From assembly GCA_024336345.1 (NCBI GenBank), contig JANFOG010000001.1, forward strand, positions 2,914,001 to 2,978,000: a stretch of 64,000 bases of DNA, written 5' to 3'. The stretch is from Mariannaea sp. PMI_226. Lineage: Eukaryota > Ascomycota > Sordariomycetes > Hypocreales > Nectriaceae. Of this stretch, positions 1 through 12,576 are shown piece by piece; position 1 is the stretch's first letter; each line of letters opens with the position of its first letter. The translations under genes and the position numbers were made by a program. The notes under the pieces are model-generated. The model saw only the letters and a list, made by a program, of their open reading frames with translations, had not been told where the DNA came from and searched no databases.

Positions 1-1
1 T

Positions 2-202
2 ACAAAGTCGGGCAGGCTGTATATGAGGGCTCAAAATGAGATGACTCCGCAAGAGCAAATTGAAAGAAGGGAAGACCGCCAATCAAGCGATATCACAGAC
101 GTCTTTAATGTCGATAGTTCACAGATGGCATCCCAAATACTCTGGGTATTGAAAACCAACCAGAATCAGAAGTTCAACCGGTTTCAATCTAGAAGTGCTT
201 GA
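2..202 (+). CDS. Possible 3' end of a gene entering from the left edge (partial, hypothetical)
   Basis: A frame is open from base 2 of the window to a TGA at 200-202, giving 66 residues that are rich in Gln, Arg, Asp and Ser. It could be the C-terminal tail of a gene that starts to the left, or a chance open frame: 66 codons is not long enough to decide. An internal ATG lies at 23. I recognise no domain in it. The DNA after it carries no convincing gene for several kilobases, which fits a gene end but does not prove one. Confidence is low. Confidence 0.25.
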   Translation, partial: TKSGRLYMRAQNEMTPQEQIERREDRQSSDITDVFNVDSSQMASQILWVLKTNQNQKFNRFQSRSA

Positions 203-3200
203 CGACCTACGAGCCAGTTTATGAGCCATAACCATGTACTTCAAAGCATAGTATTGATATTCTTCCAGCTCCATGGCTTTCTCGTCTCAGAGTTCTCGAT
301 CATGCGTGGAATATGGATGTGACGTGGGAACTTGGCCTCTTTACTTGGGTGGGAGGAGGCATCTCCCGTCTACTTGAAGAAGTCTAGGATGTATAATCTA
401 TACGAGTTTATCTTGAAGTCATATCATCCTCGAGTTTTCTGATCAAATCTGCAAATTCGACACAAGGAAAGAGCGACTCTGAGACTGTAGTCAGCATTGG
501 AGATAGATTGAATGTCATGATTGACATATGTTCACTCCTTCTATGTAATGCAATTCCTGTCGGGGAACTGATGAGTTTGTTAAGCCCTTTAACTAAGTAC
601 TCTTGTTCTTGACGCGCACTGTTTATTAAGATATAAAGTAGAATGAGACGGTAGCGCTCCGCTATCACAAGCGAGCTAGGGAGTAAGTAAACGAGTTGAT
701 AATAGCGACGATTCTACGCAAGAACCAAAGGTTGAGCGTATATCAACAGATTATTAGTCGTCAGTGAGATGAAAGATCCGCATAATCAAATACCTACTTG
801 GTGGGACGAAACTGTCAGATCAGAATCAGGGATTGAAAGACGTTAGGAAGTCGAGATGTTCATGTCTGCACCTCCCATTAGCCGACCAGGGAACGAAGCA
901 GGAGAGGATGTCATTTAAATCCAAATTAGAGGCTTTGGTTTTCGGATACTTTTGATTCAGAGAACTTAGGAGTAAATGTACTATCAAGGTTCTAATATTG
1001 TTATTGATGAGCTTCCGCCTGTTGGAACGCGGAATGGAAACTCAGTGAGAGACATCTCCATACAGATCGCATGGTAAGAGGTTTTTCTGTGACAATATGC
1101 CCTGGCGGGAAAAACAGGCAGCAATTTGTGTCTACGTTACATGAAAGGACAGTGGGTAGTTGCAGATAAAACGAAGATTGAAACATGGCCTGTGTTGTGT
1201 CAGCCCTTTTTATTTCCTCGTCTCATGTTCAACATAATATTCTCCTGAAGCAACTGACACTAAAGACGAGAAAAACTGACAGCGAATCTGGTGATTGAGC
1301 TTGCCTCAGAATGAAAATCTACACAGCACTGGCTCAATGGATGGTGAGTGGCAGCAATTGAGGCCATTCCCAGCGGCCTTGGTAATTGACCCCGCACTCT
1401 GTTCGTTACAGTGCACTACAGTACTTACACAGTAGTTTGATCAGTAGTAGTACATTCAGTAGTTGGCTACTATGGTACAGTTCGTGCTCCCACGCCAGAA
1501 GGCCTCGTTGATGGAGCGGGGCAGCGGAGACAGCCTTTGACCAGAGAGGGGTCACCAAGGAGAGGGGGACACGACGGCACTGGTGAGCTTGTGGCGCCGG
1601 CGCCGGTGTGAAGCATCCTCGCAGGATGAATGCAGCTGAGGCAGCCGGGATTGGCCTGTTTGCGAGCGATTTCAGGTACGAGGTCCATGATCAACAGCCA
1701 CAGCGGCGAGTCAAGCTCCTCTAGCGCAGGAGAGGGGCAGAGGAGGGGATCTTGGTGTTGTTGTTGGTGTAACGCGCAGGATTCCGCACTCAGGCCACGA
1801 AGTGTTGTATCCCACCCGGCCTGGAGTCATGCATATGCAGCAATTCAAGCATAGAAATGCCCCGAACGAAAAAGAAAATATCAAACTTTTCAACGCATTC
1901 CTCGATAAGCCAACTTGAATCATTCATCTTCCACTCGGGCTGGGGGATGTACAAGTACATGACCCGATCCCACGAGTCCTCCTCTGCCAAGCGCTTACAC
2001 AAGAGTCCCTAACCCTAAAGTAAGACGACGGCCAACACAACTTCCTAGAAGAGAAGAATGCGCGAGGGGTACCAGTGACTGCATATTCATACTATACAAG
2101 TGCGTGGTTTCTCTAATGTGATAGGTCTCGCCCTCTCCCGGGTACCCCGAGCAGGGACTTTGCTGGGTTTGCACTATGCGGATACCTGTGGCTGTTGGCT
2201 TTCTCTTTTTGTTCTTATACGCGGGTTGGAGAAGAGAGGAGGGGAACGCCCTTCAGGCCCCGTACCGGCCCGGCGCACGTTTGGCCTGGATTTCCTCAAC
2301 AGGGTACTTTGTTCGGACTACGGATACGCCGTGCGAAGCATGTGTGAATTTTGTTCTTTGCGGAACTTGAAATTTGGAATTTTCTTGGCCAAGGAAAGAA
2401 GAGGAAGAATTTCGAGATGTTGACCCTATGGGTGTGCGATGATGGACTGAGAGTCTGCCAATGTCGCTCTGAAGGATGTACCGGTGTTTCTGTTACATGA
2501 TCTTGAGAATACGGGGATGGGAGTCCCTCGATTGCAACCTCCATGACCCGAGGATCAAAGGTTTCATGGGATGAGATGGAGGCTGGGCCCCCATGTCAGG
2601 CGTTGTGATCTTCCCAGCTCCCGAGGGACGCCAAGAGCCCAGTCGCAGATCACATCTGGTGGTACGACTGTTGAGATGCACTCATGAGAGAGAGAGAGTT
2701 TTCGTCAACTTAATACAGTAATGAACCTGCCCCATGTGTCCCAGACTTTGCTTGCACTTGCACTGAGGCAAATTCCAGCTCTTTGGGGATGCGTTCCCAG
2801 CGCAAGTTACCTTAAGAACGAAGGATAGATGCTGACTGCGAACAGCTGAGACTTGACCCGACCCGTGATCTCCAAGACTCGGGAGACACGGACTTCTGAC
2901 AACATTCGTTTTTTCTTTCTGGCGATTACTCCGTTCGAATAGACAAGGGTCGATACGGATGATGTGCCATCAACGCCCATTGAACACAGAAGTCGAGACA
3001 CAGAGACAGGGAAGACAAGGAAGACAAGGAAAAACCAAAACGATGGCTTATCAGTTGGAACAGAAGCTGTGAGGGCAGTGACAGCGAGTGAGTCTTGGTC
3101 AGAAACTTCTTGGTCGCGACCAAGCTTGGCCCAGGCGGCCCTTGACAGGTTGTCAGTTGTGAGGTACAATAGGGTACTTGCCCGCCCATATTTTGAGCCC

Positions 3201-4862
3201 GCATAACCAGTACTCTACTCTGTCTGGTGAAGGTACCGTATCTACCAAAACTTACCCCATGTTCCTCATCCTTGACCGTTTACCCCCCGTCTGGGATGAG
3301 TGAGATGGTCATGGGATACAAGCGAATGAGCAATAACAATAGACGACCAACACTGGGCCTGGTTCACGGGAGGTTGCCGTGGGAAATGAGATTGCGAATA
3401 CCAGCTCATCCAGCGTGGAGAGAGATTGAGCTGTTCGGCATGCCACTACCAAACTAGGAGGTAGTGAGCAAAACTCAGGTACTTCAGGTACTTCTCATCC
3501 TGTTGGTATCTACTGTCTTGTGCAATGTAGGTAGCCCTTTTGATAAAAGACCTGCAAGCAGACGGTGCGTCTTATAATAATGTACGGATTTGGCACCTGT
3601 CCACTGCCTGCATCACTTTGGGTAAATCGGTACGCAAGTAATCTGTACTAGAGACAGGTAGTCACCTAGCTCTGCTGCCCGTACCTAATCTGCAATTAGA
3701 GGCAGAGCCCGCTCGCGACGAAGATGCAGTGTGTGACCCCTGGTATAAACAAGCAGGGAGAAAAGCAAGAAAAGCAGGGAAAGGAGAAGATATTTTTATG
3801 CCCTTGCCCATGAAAGACCTTGCTAAGCACATTTCATTTTTGCCTCCTACCCTTTGGATCATTTATTGGTCAGTTTGGAGCAAGGGCCAGTTCAATTGCT
3901 GGGAATCGACAGTGCTGAGAACGATGTCACGACAGGCCTGGAGGAGAGGTAGACTACGTTGTCAATGAATGACGAATCCCTCCTCTGGTCTAGGTACCCC
4001 AGGGAAATGGAAGCAATTAAGTTAGTTCTCGTGGTACTCCGCTTGCGATCGTTGTTCCATAAATTACCTATCATGAACAACTGGCCACCAAGAATAATAC
4101 ATGATACCAATACAAAAAGATGAATAGAAAAGAAGGGGAAAAATAAATAAATAAAAAAAAATAATCTCATTAAGGTAAAGGGGGAAGCCTCTCCTCTAAA
4201 CGGACCGCAACTTCAGACATGGCCAAAATCGCAATTAAAGTGAAAATCTTTTCCGACCTGCATATGTACTGGAATGATGAATGAGCTCTCGGTTGCAGTT
4301 CTGGCCGCGTCTTTGGCCGCAAGACTGGGCCACACCCCAGCCAGCACATTCTCAGCTCGACGCCGACGGAGCCGTTCTTGGCCCTTTGGCCGTAATCAAC
4401 TCGTCCACGGCATGAATCAAGTTCGACGCATGGCAAGGCAGGCCCAAAGGGTATCAGGAGGAAAAAAAAAAAAAAACCAATGACAATTTTTTTTTTCATG
4501 ACCACGACAGGGAGCTCTAAATGGTGCAAAGACCGCTGCACTCGTTAGTTAGCAACTAGGTAGAGCATCTAGCGAGTAATTTGACTATACGTTCGTATGC
4601 ATGGCAATTCAGTAATTACTTGGTTCTCCATACATCATCTCAAATCGCCCCCGATACCAACCTTTACCGAAATTGTGTGATTTTGACTTGTGGCCTTGAC
4701 TCGAGCAAACGCGACGCACTTTGTCTCTTGCGTATCACAGACAGAACACTGGTGTTTGCCTCCCACCATTTCGGCCCGTTTTGCTTTTTGGTGGGTGGTG
4801 CTGACTCTCTCAATTGTCCCGTCCCAGGCACCCGGATGATAAGCATCTAAGCCAGGTACGTA

Positions 4863-4888
4863 GTGCGTATGCTATGTGCGTATGCTAT
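4863..4888. repeat. 13-bp perfect tandem repeat
   Basis: The unit GTGCGTATGCTAT occurs twice back to back with no mismatch. It lies in non-coding DNA. Confidence 0.9.
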
Positions 4889-5639
4889 CCTATGCACCAA
4901 ATGCCCACCTGTCGCTGAACGTCATTACTTACCTGAGTACTCGACCGCCTCAGTACGCTTGAGTGCGATTAGAAGCACAGCACGCCCGTCTTGCGCCTGG
5001 GTAAGTGCCTTTCCTAGGGTGCCTGGACTCTTTCGACTGGGGCTTGTTTGGGGAGAAAGGGGGGGGGGGGGTTCCGTTTCCCCCACTCATCGTCCAGGCG
5101 TTCCGGCCGCAAGCAGACATTCCATCCCCTACCTCCCCTCCCGTTTCTTCCCTGCGTGTACTACGTGCTACCGTAATTACTCGTACCTAACGTAGGTAAA
5201 GTACCTGGGGGAGGCAGACGTAGAGTAAAGGTACCTTGGCTTTTCCGTCGGATATTCCCCTCTCGTTTTCTCTTTCTGCTTGCAACTGAGACAAAGGTCT
5301 GCACGGCGTTGGTTTTTTTTTCTTTCCTTGTTACATACATGCCCCGTGCCTGATAATGTAACTTACCATCTCTTATCGTAAAAGTTCCGGCCGCGAATTT
5401 CCCTCATCCGGGGGGCCTACTACAGAGTACTATGTACCAGAAGCAATCAAGGCCAAATCCGCAGTGTCTGGCCCCGCCTGCTACACCGCATTCAAACGCC
5501 ATCTTGGTCTTGTCACCGTCACCGACACGGGCTGAGACATCAAACCAGAACAAAGCCCGAATTCAACGCGCGGGGGCCAGACCGACAGGGCCATCCGTAT
5601 ACCAGGTAAATTAGCTATCAATCATGTATCTTTTCTAGG

Positions 5640-6696
5640 TATAGATGACTCGCTACCTACTTGACCTGCTTGTCCAAATCCCTGCTTCCGTCTCCTTCAC
5701 CTCCTCCATCTCCTCCCTCTCAACCCATTTCCTCCACCAAACCCCACGTGCCAATGCGCACGATGAGGCTGAATCTGGTTTAGGACACCTTCATATTGGC
5801 TGCTCTGTGCGCTTAGGGGATCCATTTCTCCCGTCTGCCAATCCAACACTTCCACCGCCTCGCCGTCCTCTTTGCCTTCTCGGTCTTGGAGCACCTCCCC
5901 CTCTCTGTTAGAGCTCCTCTTTTCTCCGTCCATCCAATCGAATCCGTTTCTGGGCCACCCAGGATCCAGGTCCCCAGAGCAGCCTAGGTAGTCGATACAT
6001 ATCGGTACGCAGACGGGGGGAGGCTTCCTCTGTGTATAATCGTCTCGTCGAGGTACGCACCCCTACCCACCGCCTTCGCTCTTGGCTCCGTTTCGAGGTC
6101 CCGTCTGCATCGCCGCCACCCAGACCAACTCCAGAACCGCTCCGCCGCAGAGGCCGTCGTAATCGCCGCCTTCTCCGGATCTCGTCCTTCCTCTTCTTTT
6201 TCAACTCTCTTCTAGGCTCACTTTACTTTCTCTCCCTCTTGCAATCACGTTTGCGCTTTTGTGAACCAATCCTATTCCTTTTCCATTTCACTCCCTACCC
6301 ATCAGCTACTCTGAAGGACTGCCATTTATCGCTGGTGATTCGACTCCCCAAGGCAGCCCAGCCCTCGCGCCGACGATTCTTGTATTGTGCTACCGGAAAG
6401 TGCTTCTCTGCCTACTCCAACGACCTCAATAGTTTGCCAATGTATCTCGTGCAACCCGGTGGCGACCTGTTGCTCTAAGAGCGCGGAGGTCCGTAGGATC
6501 CTCAATCGCTGCCTTGTTGCGACTGGGACGTGGACAAGAACCTGAACAAACCACGCGCAGCCCAGCTTGCCTCTACTACTATCCTCTCACTGGACTCCCC
6601 TCGCCAGTTTGTTGTCGAGTCCTTTTCAATTTACGACGGCCTTGTCTCCCGGTCTCCTTCCGCGCTTCCTCTATCGGCTAGGCTACATCGCCTGCC
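5640..6696 (+). promoter_or_regulatory. C/T-rich promoter and leader of the serine-rich gene
   Basis: The plus strand carries long pyrimidine-rich stretches (for example 5690-5740, 6180-6260 and 6560-6660) that end at the ATG at 6697. Such tracts commonly mark core promoters and transcribed leaders in filamentous fungi. Open frames inside it, such as one at 6032-6478, are translations of the CT-rich strand and I do not count them as genes. The transcription start cannot be placed from sequence. Confidence 0.45.
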
Positions 6697-8094
6697 ATGG
6701 TGATGGCCTCCTTTTCCACCCTTCCGGACAGCCACTACCATGGTCATCGACACGGTCACGCCAAGATAACCAAGGCTCGTAGTCGCCAAGCTGTCAAACC
6801 CATCCTCAAGAAGTTGCAGGTACATTCTCATTCGGAAAAAAACTCTCTCGATCTTGATCGCGGCTGGGACGAGCAAACTCAGCTTGGATATTCTACCGCG
6901 TACAGTCCCGACGGGGAGGAAGAGCGCGGCAATGGGGCTCCGTATACGCCAACGATCATTCCTAGCCACCCTTCCCGGCCAACCCGTGATGTGAGCTTCT
7001 CATTATCTGCAACTGATGTCAGCACTGGCGGCTCTCGCCCTAAATACTCGCACACCCGGTCTACCAGCGGTACTTCACATACTTCTATTACTGCTTCGAG
7101 CAGCGCCGGCCGCAACGGCTCGTTTGTGCATCCTTTCCAGCAAACGCCACGGACTTCGACACCACCCTTGTCATACGCCAACTCGCTCGCATCGCTTGAC
7201 AATCCCCCGGCTCCCCGCGATTATTCACCAACCATCACCGAGGGTGACGACGACGAGATCGAACCGCAAATCAGCCAGACTTCCCGCTCATTTCCCCTCC
7301 CACATTCTAACTCGAAACCTCGGAGACCTTCTCTTGTCAGTCAGCGCACCAGCTCCTTGTCCGACGTGGCTCAGTCGCTGCGTGCAACTTCAAATTCGCG
7401 ATCCACCTCGGCTGCCACGGGATGGAGAACGCACCCCATTGTTACTAAGAGTCGATCTGATCTTCACCTCCACAACGCGTCCTCCACGGCTCTTGAATCT
7501 GCATCTAGTGCCAGCCCGCCAACGTCCTTCATTTCTCCACAAATGCTGGGCGGGTCTTCCTCTGCTTCCGCCATGTCACCACTGCGTTCATCTCTGGATA
7601 TGAATGGCTTCCGTCTTCGGTCTCGAAGTGAGGTTGATACCGCGACGCGTCAAGAACATGTTCGCGAGGCACGGCGCAAATTTGAGGAGAAGGAGAGGGC
7701 CAAGGAAGAGAAATATGCCCGCGAGCAGATGCGAAAGCAGGAACGTGCTGAAAGCAAAGAGGCACATCGACTTGCCAAGGCTCATTCCCATGGGAGAAAA
7801 GGGAGCTTTGGAGCTTCGCGAATCTCGTGCGATCGCATCTCGAGCAAAAGTGATATCAGGCCATCACTGTCAAGAAAGAATACCGCCAATGGACTTGCTG
7901 AGAACGAGAAAACCGAGTTTGCCAGCCAGGGATATGACACAGTATCTTCACCTCAACCCCCCGACTCTGGAGCCCACCAGGTGCAGTTTGAATCTGCTCG
8001 CCGGAGCAACAGCGCGAAACGAAAGACTACGGGAACCTGGACAGCATTTGTATTATGGCTGAGAACACGGCTGCTAAGGATAGCAAAGCGATAA
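6697..8094 (+). CDS. Serine-rich hypothetical protein with a charged coiled-coil segment
   Basis: An intron-free frame of 465 codons with a possible second start at residue 3 (MASFSTLPDS). The N-terminus carries a His-rich patch (HYHGHRHGHAK). Residues of about 60-310 are low-complexity Ser/Thr/Pro sequence with many SP, TP and RxxS sites, the sort of tail that kinases act on. Residues 315-365 are dense in Glu, Lys and Arg and should form a charged helix or coiled coil. The C-terminus is basic with a short Trp/Leu-rich helix (TWTAFVLWLRTRLL). No catalytic domain is visible. I take it for a conserved fungal protein of unknown function, since length, ATG context and CT-rich leader all support a real gene. 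A scaffold or signalling role is only a guess from the composition. Confidence 0.8.
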   Translation: MVMASFSTLPDSHYHGHRHGHAKITKARSRQAVKPILKKLQVHSHSEKNSLDLDRGWDEQTQLGYSTAYSPDGEEERGNGAPYTPTIIPSHPSRPTRDVSFSLSATDVSTGGSRPKYSHTRSTSGTSHTSITASSSAGRNGSFVHPFQQTPRTSTPPLSYANSLASLDNPPAPRDYSPTITEGDDDEIEPQISQTSRSFPLPHSNSKPRRPSLVSQRTSSLSDVAQSLRATSNSRSTSAATGWRTHPIVTKSRSDLHLHNASSTALESASSASPPTSFISPQMLGGSSSASAMSPLRSSLDMNGFRLRSRSEVDTATRQEHVREARRKFEEKERAKEEKYAREQMRKQERAESKEAHRLAKAHSHGRKGSFGASRISCDRISSKSDIRPSLSRKNTANGLAENEKTEFASQGYDTVSSPQPPDSGAHQVQFESARRSNSAKRKTTGTWTAFVLWLRTRLLRIAKR

Positions 8095-10224
8095 GGGTCA
8101 AGCATAGAAAAGTCTTGGTTGTCTCGCGCTCCAGTTGCCCGTTCCGCACCGCTCATCATCACGCACATGCCAGCTCAACGCCGACACCATCTCCAATCCA
8201 AATACCTACCAACCCACATCCCCAAGACACACATTTTATGATATACCCCACGTGGCGCAACTGGGTTGCTTTGGCGCTTTAGGATGAGCGCTTTGTTTCT
8301 TGCATTCTGTCTAGACGGATTTACGGCCTTATAGCATTATACACGAGAGAAGAGATGTGAGCATCTCACGGCCGGACCGGACAATCGTTCAAGTATATGG
8401 TTTTGTTTTATGTTATTTTATTTTGCATGGCGCCGGGATGTTTCTGTCTTACGGTTGGAAGACACGGATTACATCATTAGGGCTTATCTTGAATTAAGCA
8501 TATTGAAGCTTCTGCCTTTGGGTTTCTACCGGGTTTTGTTCCGCTTTAAGCCTGCGTTTCTCTGTCTTGGAGAAGCGTTACAATGCCCCCAGTGCGAACG
8601 AGTACTACTTGGACAGAACAGATTAGGTCAATACAAGATCTGGGAACAATCATAGTGTGCACTACAATCAGATTTCGTGACATTTCCACTGCGTGAATAC
8701 TGTAGGACTGATTTAGTGACGAGGAGGGGGGTTTGAGGGGCCAGTTTCGTCTCTTCTTCCACATGACAAACGCACATGACGATCTGGGCCCGCAAATGGC
8801 GTACGTACCAGGAAGAACGTATGTAATGTTGACAGTGGGCCAGGCAAGTCGGCGTCGCCCGAATCCTGGGGATGTGGAGAGGAAAGTGGAGGAGTCATGC
8901 GATGGATCAAGGATCATGGACCAGGGGAGGAGGGAGGGGCTCCCATACATCATTGATTTGGAGGCGCAGACAAACCTCCAACAGAGGAATACCGCCACCT
9001 CGTTAGGCATTGATGGCTGTGTAGGGCAAGGTAGTCTAGAGGTGACGAAATATTGCTTGGCAAGTCTTATTGCTGCGTCATGCAAAATATGACGATAAGC
9101 CCGCTCAGGTTGTTGTTTGGTAACCCAGTTTAGCTTGGGCGGGTGTTTCAATTCAACACGGATGCACAGTACTTTGGTAAGTAGTGTGTTTTGACGATAA
9201 TTCAACAAGGAAGGGGCTCGAATTAAAGTGATATGTGTAATTGCATTTTGTATGAAGATAGGTGCACGTTGCTACGTGAGTGCTGTACGTAGTAATTGCA
9301 CAGTCGTTGCAGATGAATAGACTTATGATTGTCTGTCGATCAAACACCAAGCTTGGTTTCATCTAGTTTCATACTCTAGTCAGATTTCATCCCATCTCTA
9401 CTTGATACCATCTCGTCTCTTCCTTTGGCATTTACATAGGGTTCAGGTTTGCTTTAGGACACTACCACAGCTATATCGTACGGCCTCCGGTTTTCTTAGT
9501 CAAAGAAAGATACCTTTGAAGTCAGGTCGATAAGTCTCGCAGGAAGCCACCCAGATTTATCCCTGGATATATATCTGGGCGCTGAATACATGGTGGTAGG
9601 TTGGGCCGACGTCATTAACTAGGGTTACATGCGACGCTTTTCTTATCCTAACTAAGTGACGTGGAAAGGACATGCTGTGCCCCTCCAGTCTGAAGCACCG
9701 AGTGGCCAAAGATGGAACTTGTGGTGGCAGTCTACGGACATTTAGGCTATTCAACAAGTCGAGCTGATGAGCAAGGCGTTTTTACTGGCAGACGGCAGAT
9801 GGCTACCTCTGGTAGGCTGCACTGATGAGGCTGGAGATTGCGCATGGTAGGACCTTTCATTCGTTTCCTGTTGATAGGGGATAGAGAGGAGTGGTCAGCA
9901 TCTATCCGCAACCGAGGCTAGATATTTCATATATCGTGGCTGAGACGTCATGAGACTCATGACAGATACCATGATATGCATAGTGTGTAAATACTGTGAA
10001 TGATCGTTATATATACTGTATACAAACCAGTTCGATGACTAATCGCACAGCCATCAACCTTGAACAAAAAACTCGGGGCGGCGGTTCTGACCACCAACGC
10101 AGCTCCACATCGCGCGCAATTCAGACCAAAGACGCAACTCGGCGCAAACACGCCCAAGTCTAACCAGCAGAGCAAGAAGCGCACGCAGCGCAAGCCATGA
10201 GTACTGCGTCCATCACGTCCGAAC
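8095..10224. other. Intergenic region, about 2.1 kb
   Basis: No gene could be supported. A 220-codon minus-strand frame at 8546-9208 has no recognisable motif and overlaps a 119-codon plus frame; both look accidental. The stretch presumably holds the 3' UTR of the serine-rich gene and the promoter of the Clr5-domain gene. Confidence 0.55.
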
Positions 10225-12576
10225 ATGGTCTATGACTGGGACGTCCACCAGAAAACATGTTATCAACTCTATATTGACGAGGGCCGGTCCCTTGAGGACA
10301 TCATGGACCATCTGAGGTCTGTCCATAAATTTACTCCCAGGTCAGTAAGTGATAAATGAGTCATCAATTCATTCAGTCAGCAAGGCGCAATTGCGTGGCC
10401 CGACGTCTGCGAATAGCCGCAAATCCCGTTCACACCAAATCCTCGATACGTCGCGGTACATGCCTATTGCACCCGCCCATCGCCTGATGGTTAGCCCGTG
10501 TCTTATCAAATGCATCACTTCCTCTCCCTGTGATGCGTCTGCTCCATTCCCACTTGATGTCCATTTGCATGCACATGATCTCAGTCTTTCCCCCAAAACA
10601 CACATGTCGACTTACACGGCCGCAATAGTAAACGAGCGTTCCAAACACAGTTTAAACGCTGGAATTTCCCCTCAAAACAGAAACCGGCGTATAAGAATGA
10701 GCGCCTTGTCAATCGTATAAGGGAGCTATGGGAAAGGAATCTTACCCAGCGAGAAATCCTACGTGTTCTCAATGAAGAAGACGGCTTCGATATTAAGCAG
10801 AGGGAACTGATGCGAGTTCGTTCCCGAAACCGATGGCTCTTACGCGTTTCTCCCGGCGATACCTTGAGGCCGCTGGAGCCACGTTCACCTGATCATGGAG
10901 CTTTACAAGAGATGGGTCAGGAGGATGGGGACTCAACTCTCTCATTGCCGGATGATGAGAATGCATCCTTTCAACAAGTGGTGTCGAGTGACCCTGCAGA
11001 CCCTGGAACACGAGTCCCTCAACAGGGCCATGTAGACACCAATGCACCACTCGACAAGAACGGGAAGAAAAAAAGGAGTCGCCCATCCGTGAATTCTCCT
11101 GGCCGGTTCCCTTCAGAAATGACTCTGGATCAAGCGAGAAGAATTTTGGGCCTGGAATTTGATACCTATCGAGAGATCCGGTCTAGCTTTCGAAAAATCT
11201 GTAGTGAAGAGGACGTTAGCAAGAAAACGCTTGCTGGGCCGGACAGGTGGGATGCTGTCAAAGATCGCCTCATCAACGAGTACCCGCAACTTCAGGAGGT
11301 TATGTGGATACTGAAAGGGGATATAGAAACTAAACGGTTAGCGATGGATATCATTTGCACAGATGTTACGAAAAGAGTTCGCAACATGGAGTCGCGGATG
11401 TCGCTGACGGAAGCCAAAAATATCCTGAAACTCAACCCTGAAGAGTGCCGAGAGGCTCGATTCGCTTTCTACACAGTTCTCGGAGATGCTCATCTAACTT
11501 GCAAATCGGACACAACAACGGCAGAATGGGAAGAGTTGAAACGAAAATGGTTGGAGAGGTCAGAACCTTTCAAAACGTTAGTCGCGTCGGGGAGAGATTT
11601 AACGACCCAGGAAACTGCTCGTGCTATCGAAATTCTGGCAGAGGATGTGATGAAAAGACTACGTGATGATCGTGCTCGCAAATCTGCTAAGCGAAGAGAG
11701 CTATCACCGGCTCAGCTACCTCAATTGCCCTTGCAGTCTCAGTCTCAAGAACATAGACGAGAGCAGGAGAGTGAGCAAGAACAACCTCAGATACTGCGAC
11801 GGCGCCAAAGGCAACAGCACCAGCAAGAAGAAGACAAAAGAGAAGACAAGCAGAGTAGCCCATCTGCCTCTGCTTTTGCCATATCAACGCGGAGAACATC
11901 TAGTTCAAGTCAACTCAACGACTCATCGCACCGAGATGATGTCGACATGGATGATGGAATTGGAAACGGCGGCTTTGATGCAATATCTGAGGTATCGCAT
12001 GCTTCTCGGATGCCATTTGCATCCTCAGGAGCATCCATTGCATCCCACTTACCCTTGCCAATCCAGTCACAATCGTCTGGTTTATCCGACTCGTCAAATG
12101 ACTTGCCGCAACCGCACCGGGTATTGGGATCATCGATCCCTACAGGTGTTTCCTTGAATTCACAGATGGGACCGTCTCTTTTCCTGACGGCGAACCCCCA
12201 AGTAGCTTTCATGGGACAACAACAATATGTGCAACACCCTTACGCGGCAGCGGCCACGTCGTCTGGTTCGGTGTTCCACACGGTGCAGCCAATATCAACA
12301 TCAATGGCCGTGTGGTTGAAGTTGCACCCCTCATCCACATTTGTAACGAACTCTGCGTTGTGGATAGGGACAATGACGGCTCAATCATTGCAGTCTCTAC
12401 GACACACGGCGGTGGAGAAATTTCCCGGGGCTCTGTGTGGAAGGGTGGAAGGGATTGTCAAAGATGGCAAGGGAGGTGAGCTCCCTCTACACATCCAAGA
12501 TGATGAGGAGTTACGGGCGTATTTGGAGCACCTCCAGGGCGGTACGCCGACATTCGCGGTCCAGCTGGTCTGTTGA
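10225..12576 (+). CDS. Clr5-domain protein with a duplicated helical module and a C-terminal PB1-like region
   Basis: Two exons, 10225-10340 and 10629-12576, joined over a 288-bp intron (GTCAGT donor, branch CTTAC, acceptor AATAG), give 687 residues. The join restores a fungal Clr5 domain at about residues 3-56: Trp5, LYIDEGRSLEDIM, HKFTPSKRAFQ, FKRWNF. A second conserved block (ERNLTQREILRVL) follows at about 65-100. Residues 203-295 and 296-390 are two diverged copies of one module, each opening M-[ST]-L-x-x-A-[RK]-x-I-L. Next comes a Gln/Glu-rich linker. The last 90 residues form a conserved-looking domain with IxDDEELRAYLEHL that resembles PB1 or ubiquitin-like folds. Clr5 domains are named after a fission yeast silencing factor and are common in fungal nuclear proteins, so a chromatin or DNA-linked role is plausible but inferred. 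A 12-codon upstream frame (ATG at 10197) overlaps the start codon. Confidence 0.75.

Larger units (their letters stand above)
203..6696. other. Gene-poor intergenic region, about 6.5 kb
   Basis: I found no supported gene here. Open frames are short, overlap on both strands and lack family motifs. The region holds a short telomere-like CCCTAACCCTAAA at about 2008-2020, homopolymer runs (A run near 4460, G run near 5058-5070), a perfect 13-bp tandem repeat at 4863-4888 and several TAGGTACC-type palindromes. An open minus-strand stretch at 408-668 looks somewhat protein-like but has no ATG at its 5' end. The last kilobase turns C/T-rich, as expected of a leader for the gene starting at 6697. Confidence 0.6.

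Noticed and set aside
408..668. 86-codon minus-strand frame near the left edge
   Set aside because: Protein-like stretch (LILLYILINSARQEQEYL) but it starts without ATG and no partner exon was found; at most a relic.
4170..4541. 123-codon minus-strand frame with a signal-peptide-like start
   Set aside because: The hydrophobic start comes from poly-A/poly-T runs; the rest has no motif.
6032..6478. 148-codon plus-strand frame
   Set aside because: Translation of the C/T-rich leader of the serine-rich gene; low-complexity Leu/Ser/Phe/Pro.
8546..9208. 220-codon minus-strand open frame
   Set aside because: No domain, odd composition, overlaps a 119-codon plus-strand frame and lacks a leader or splice context; likely chance.
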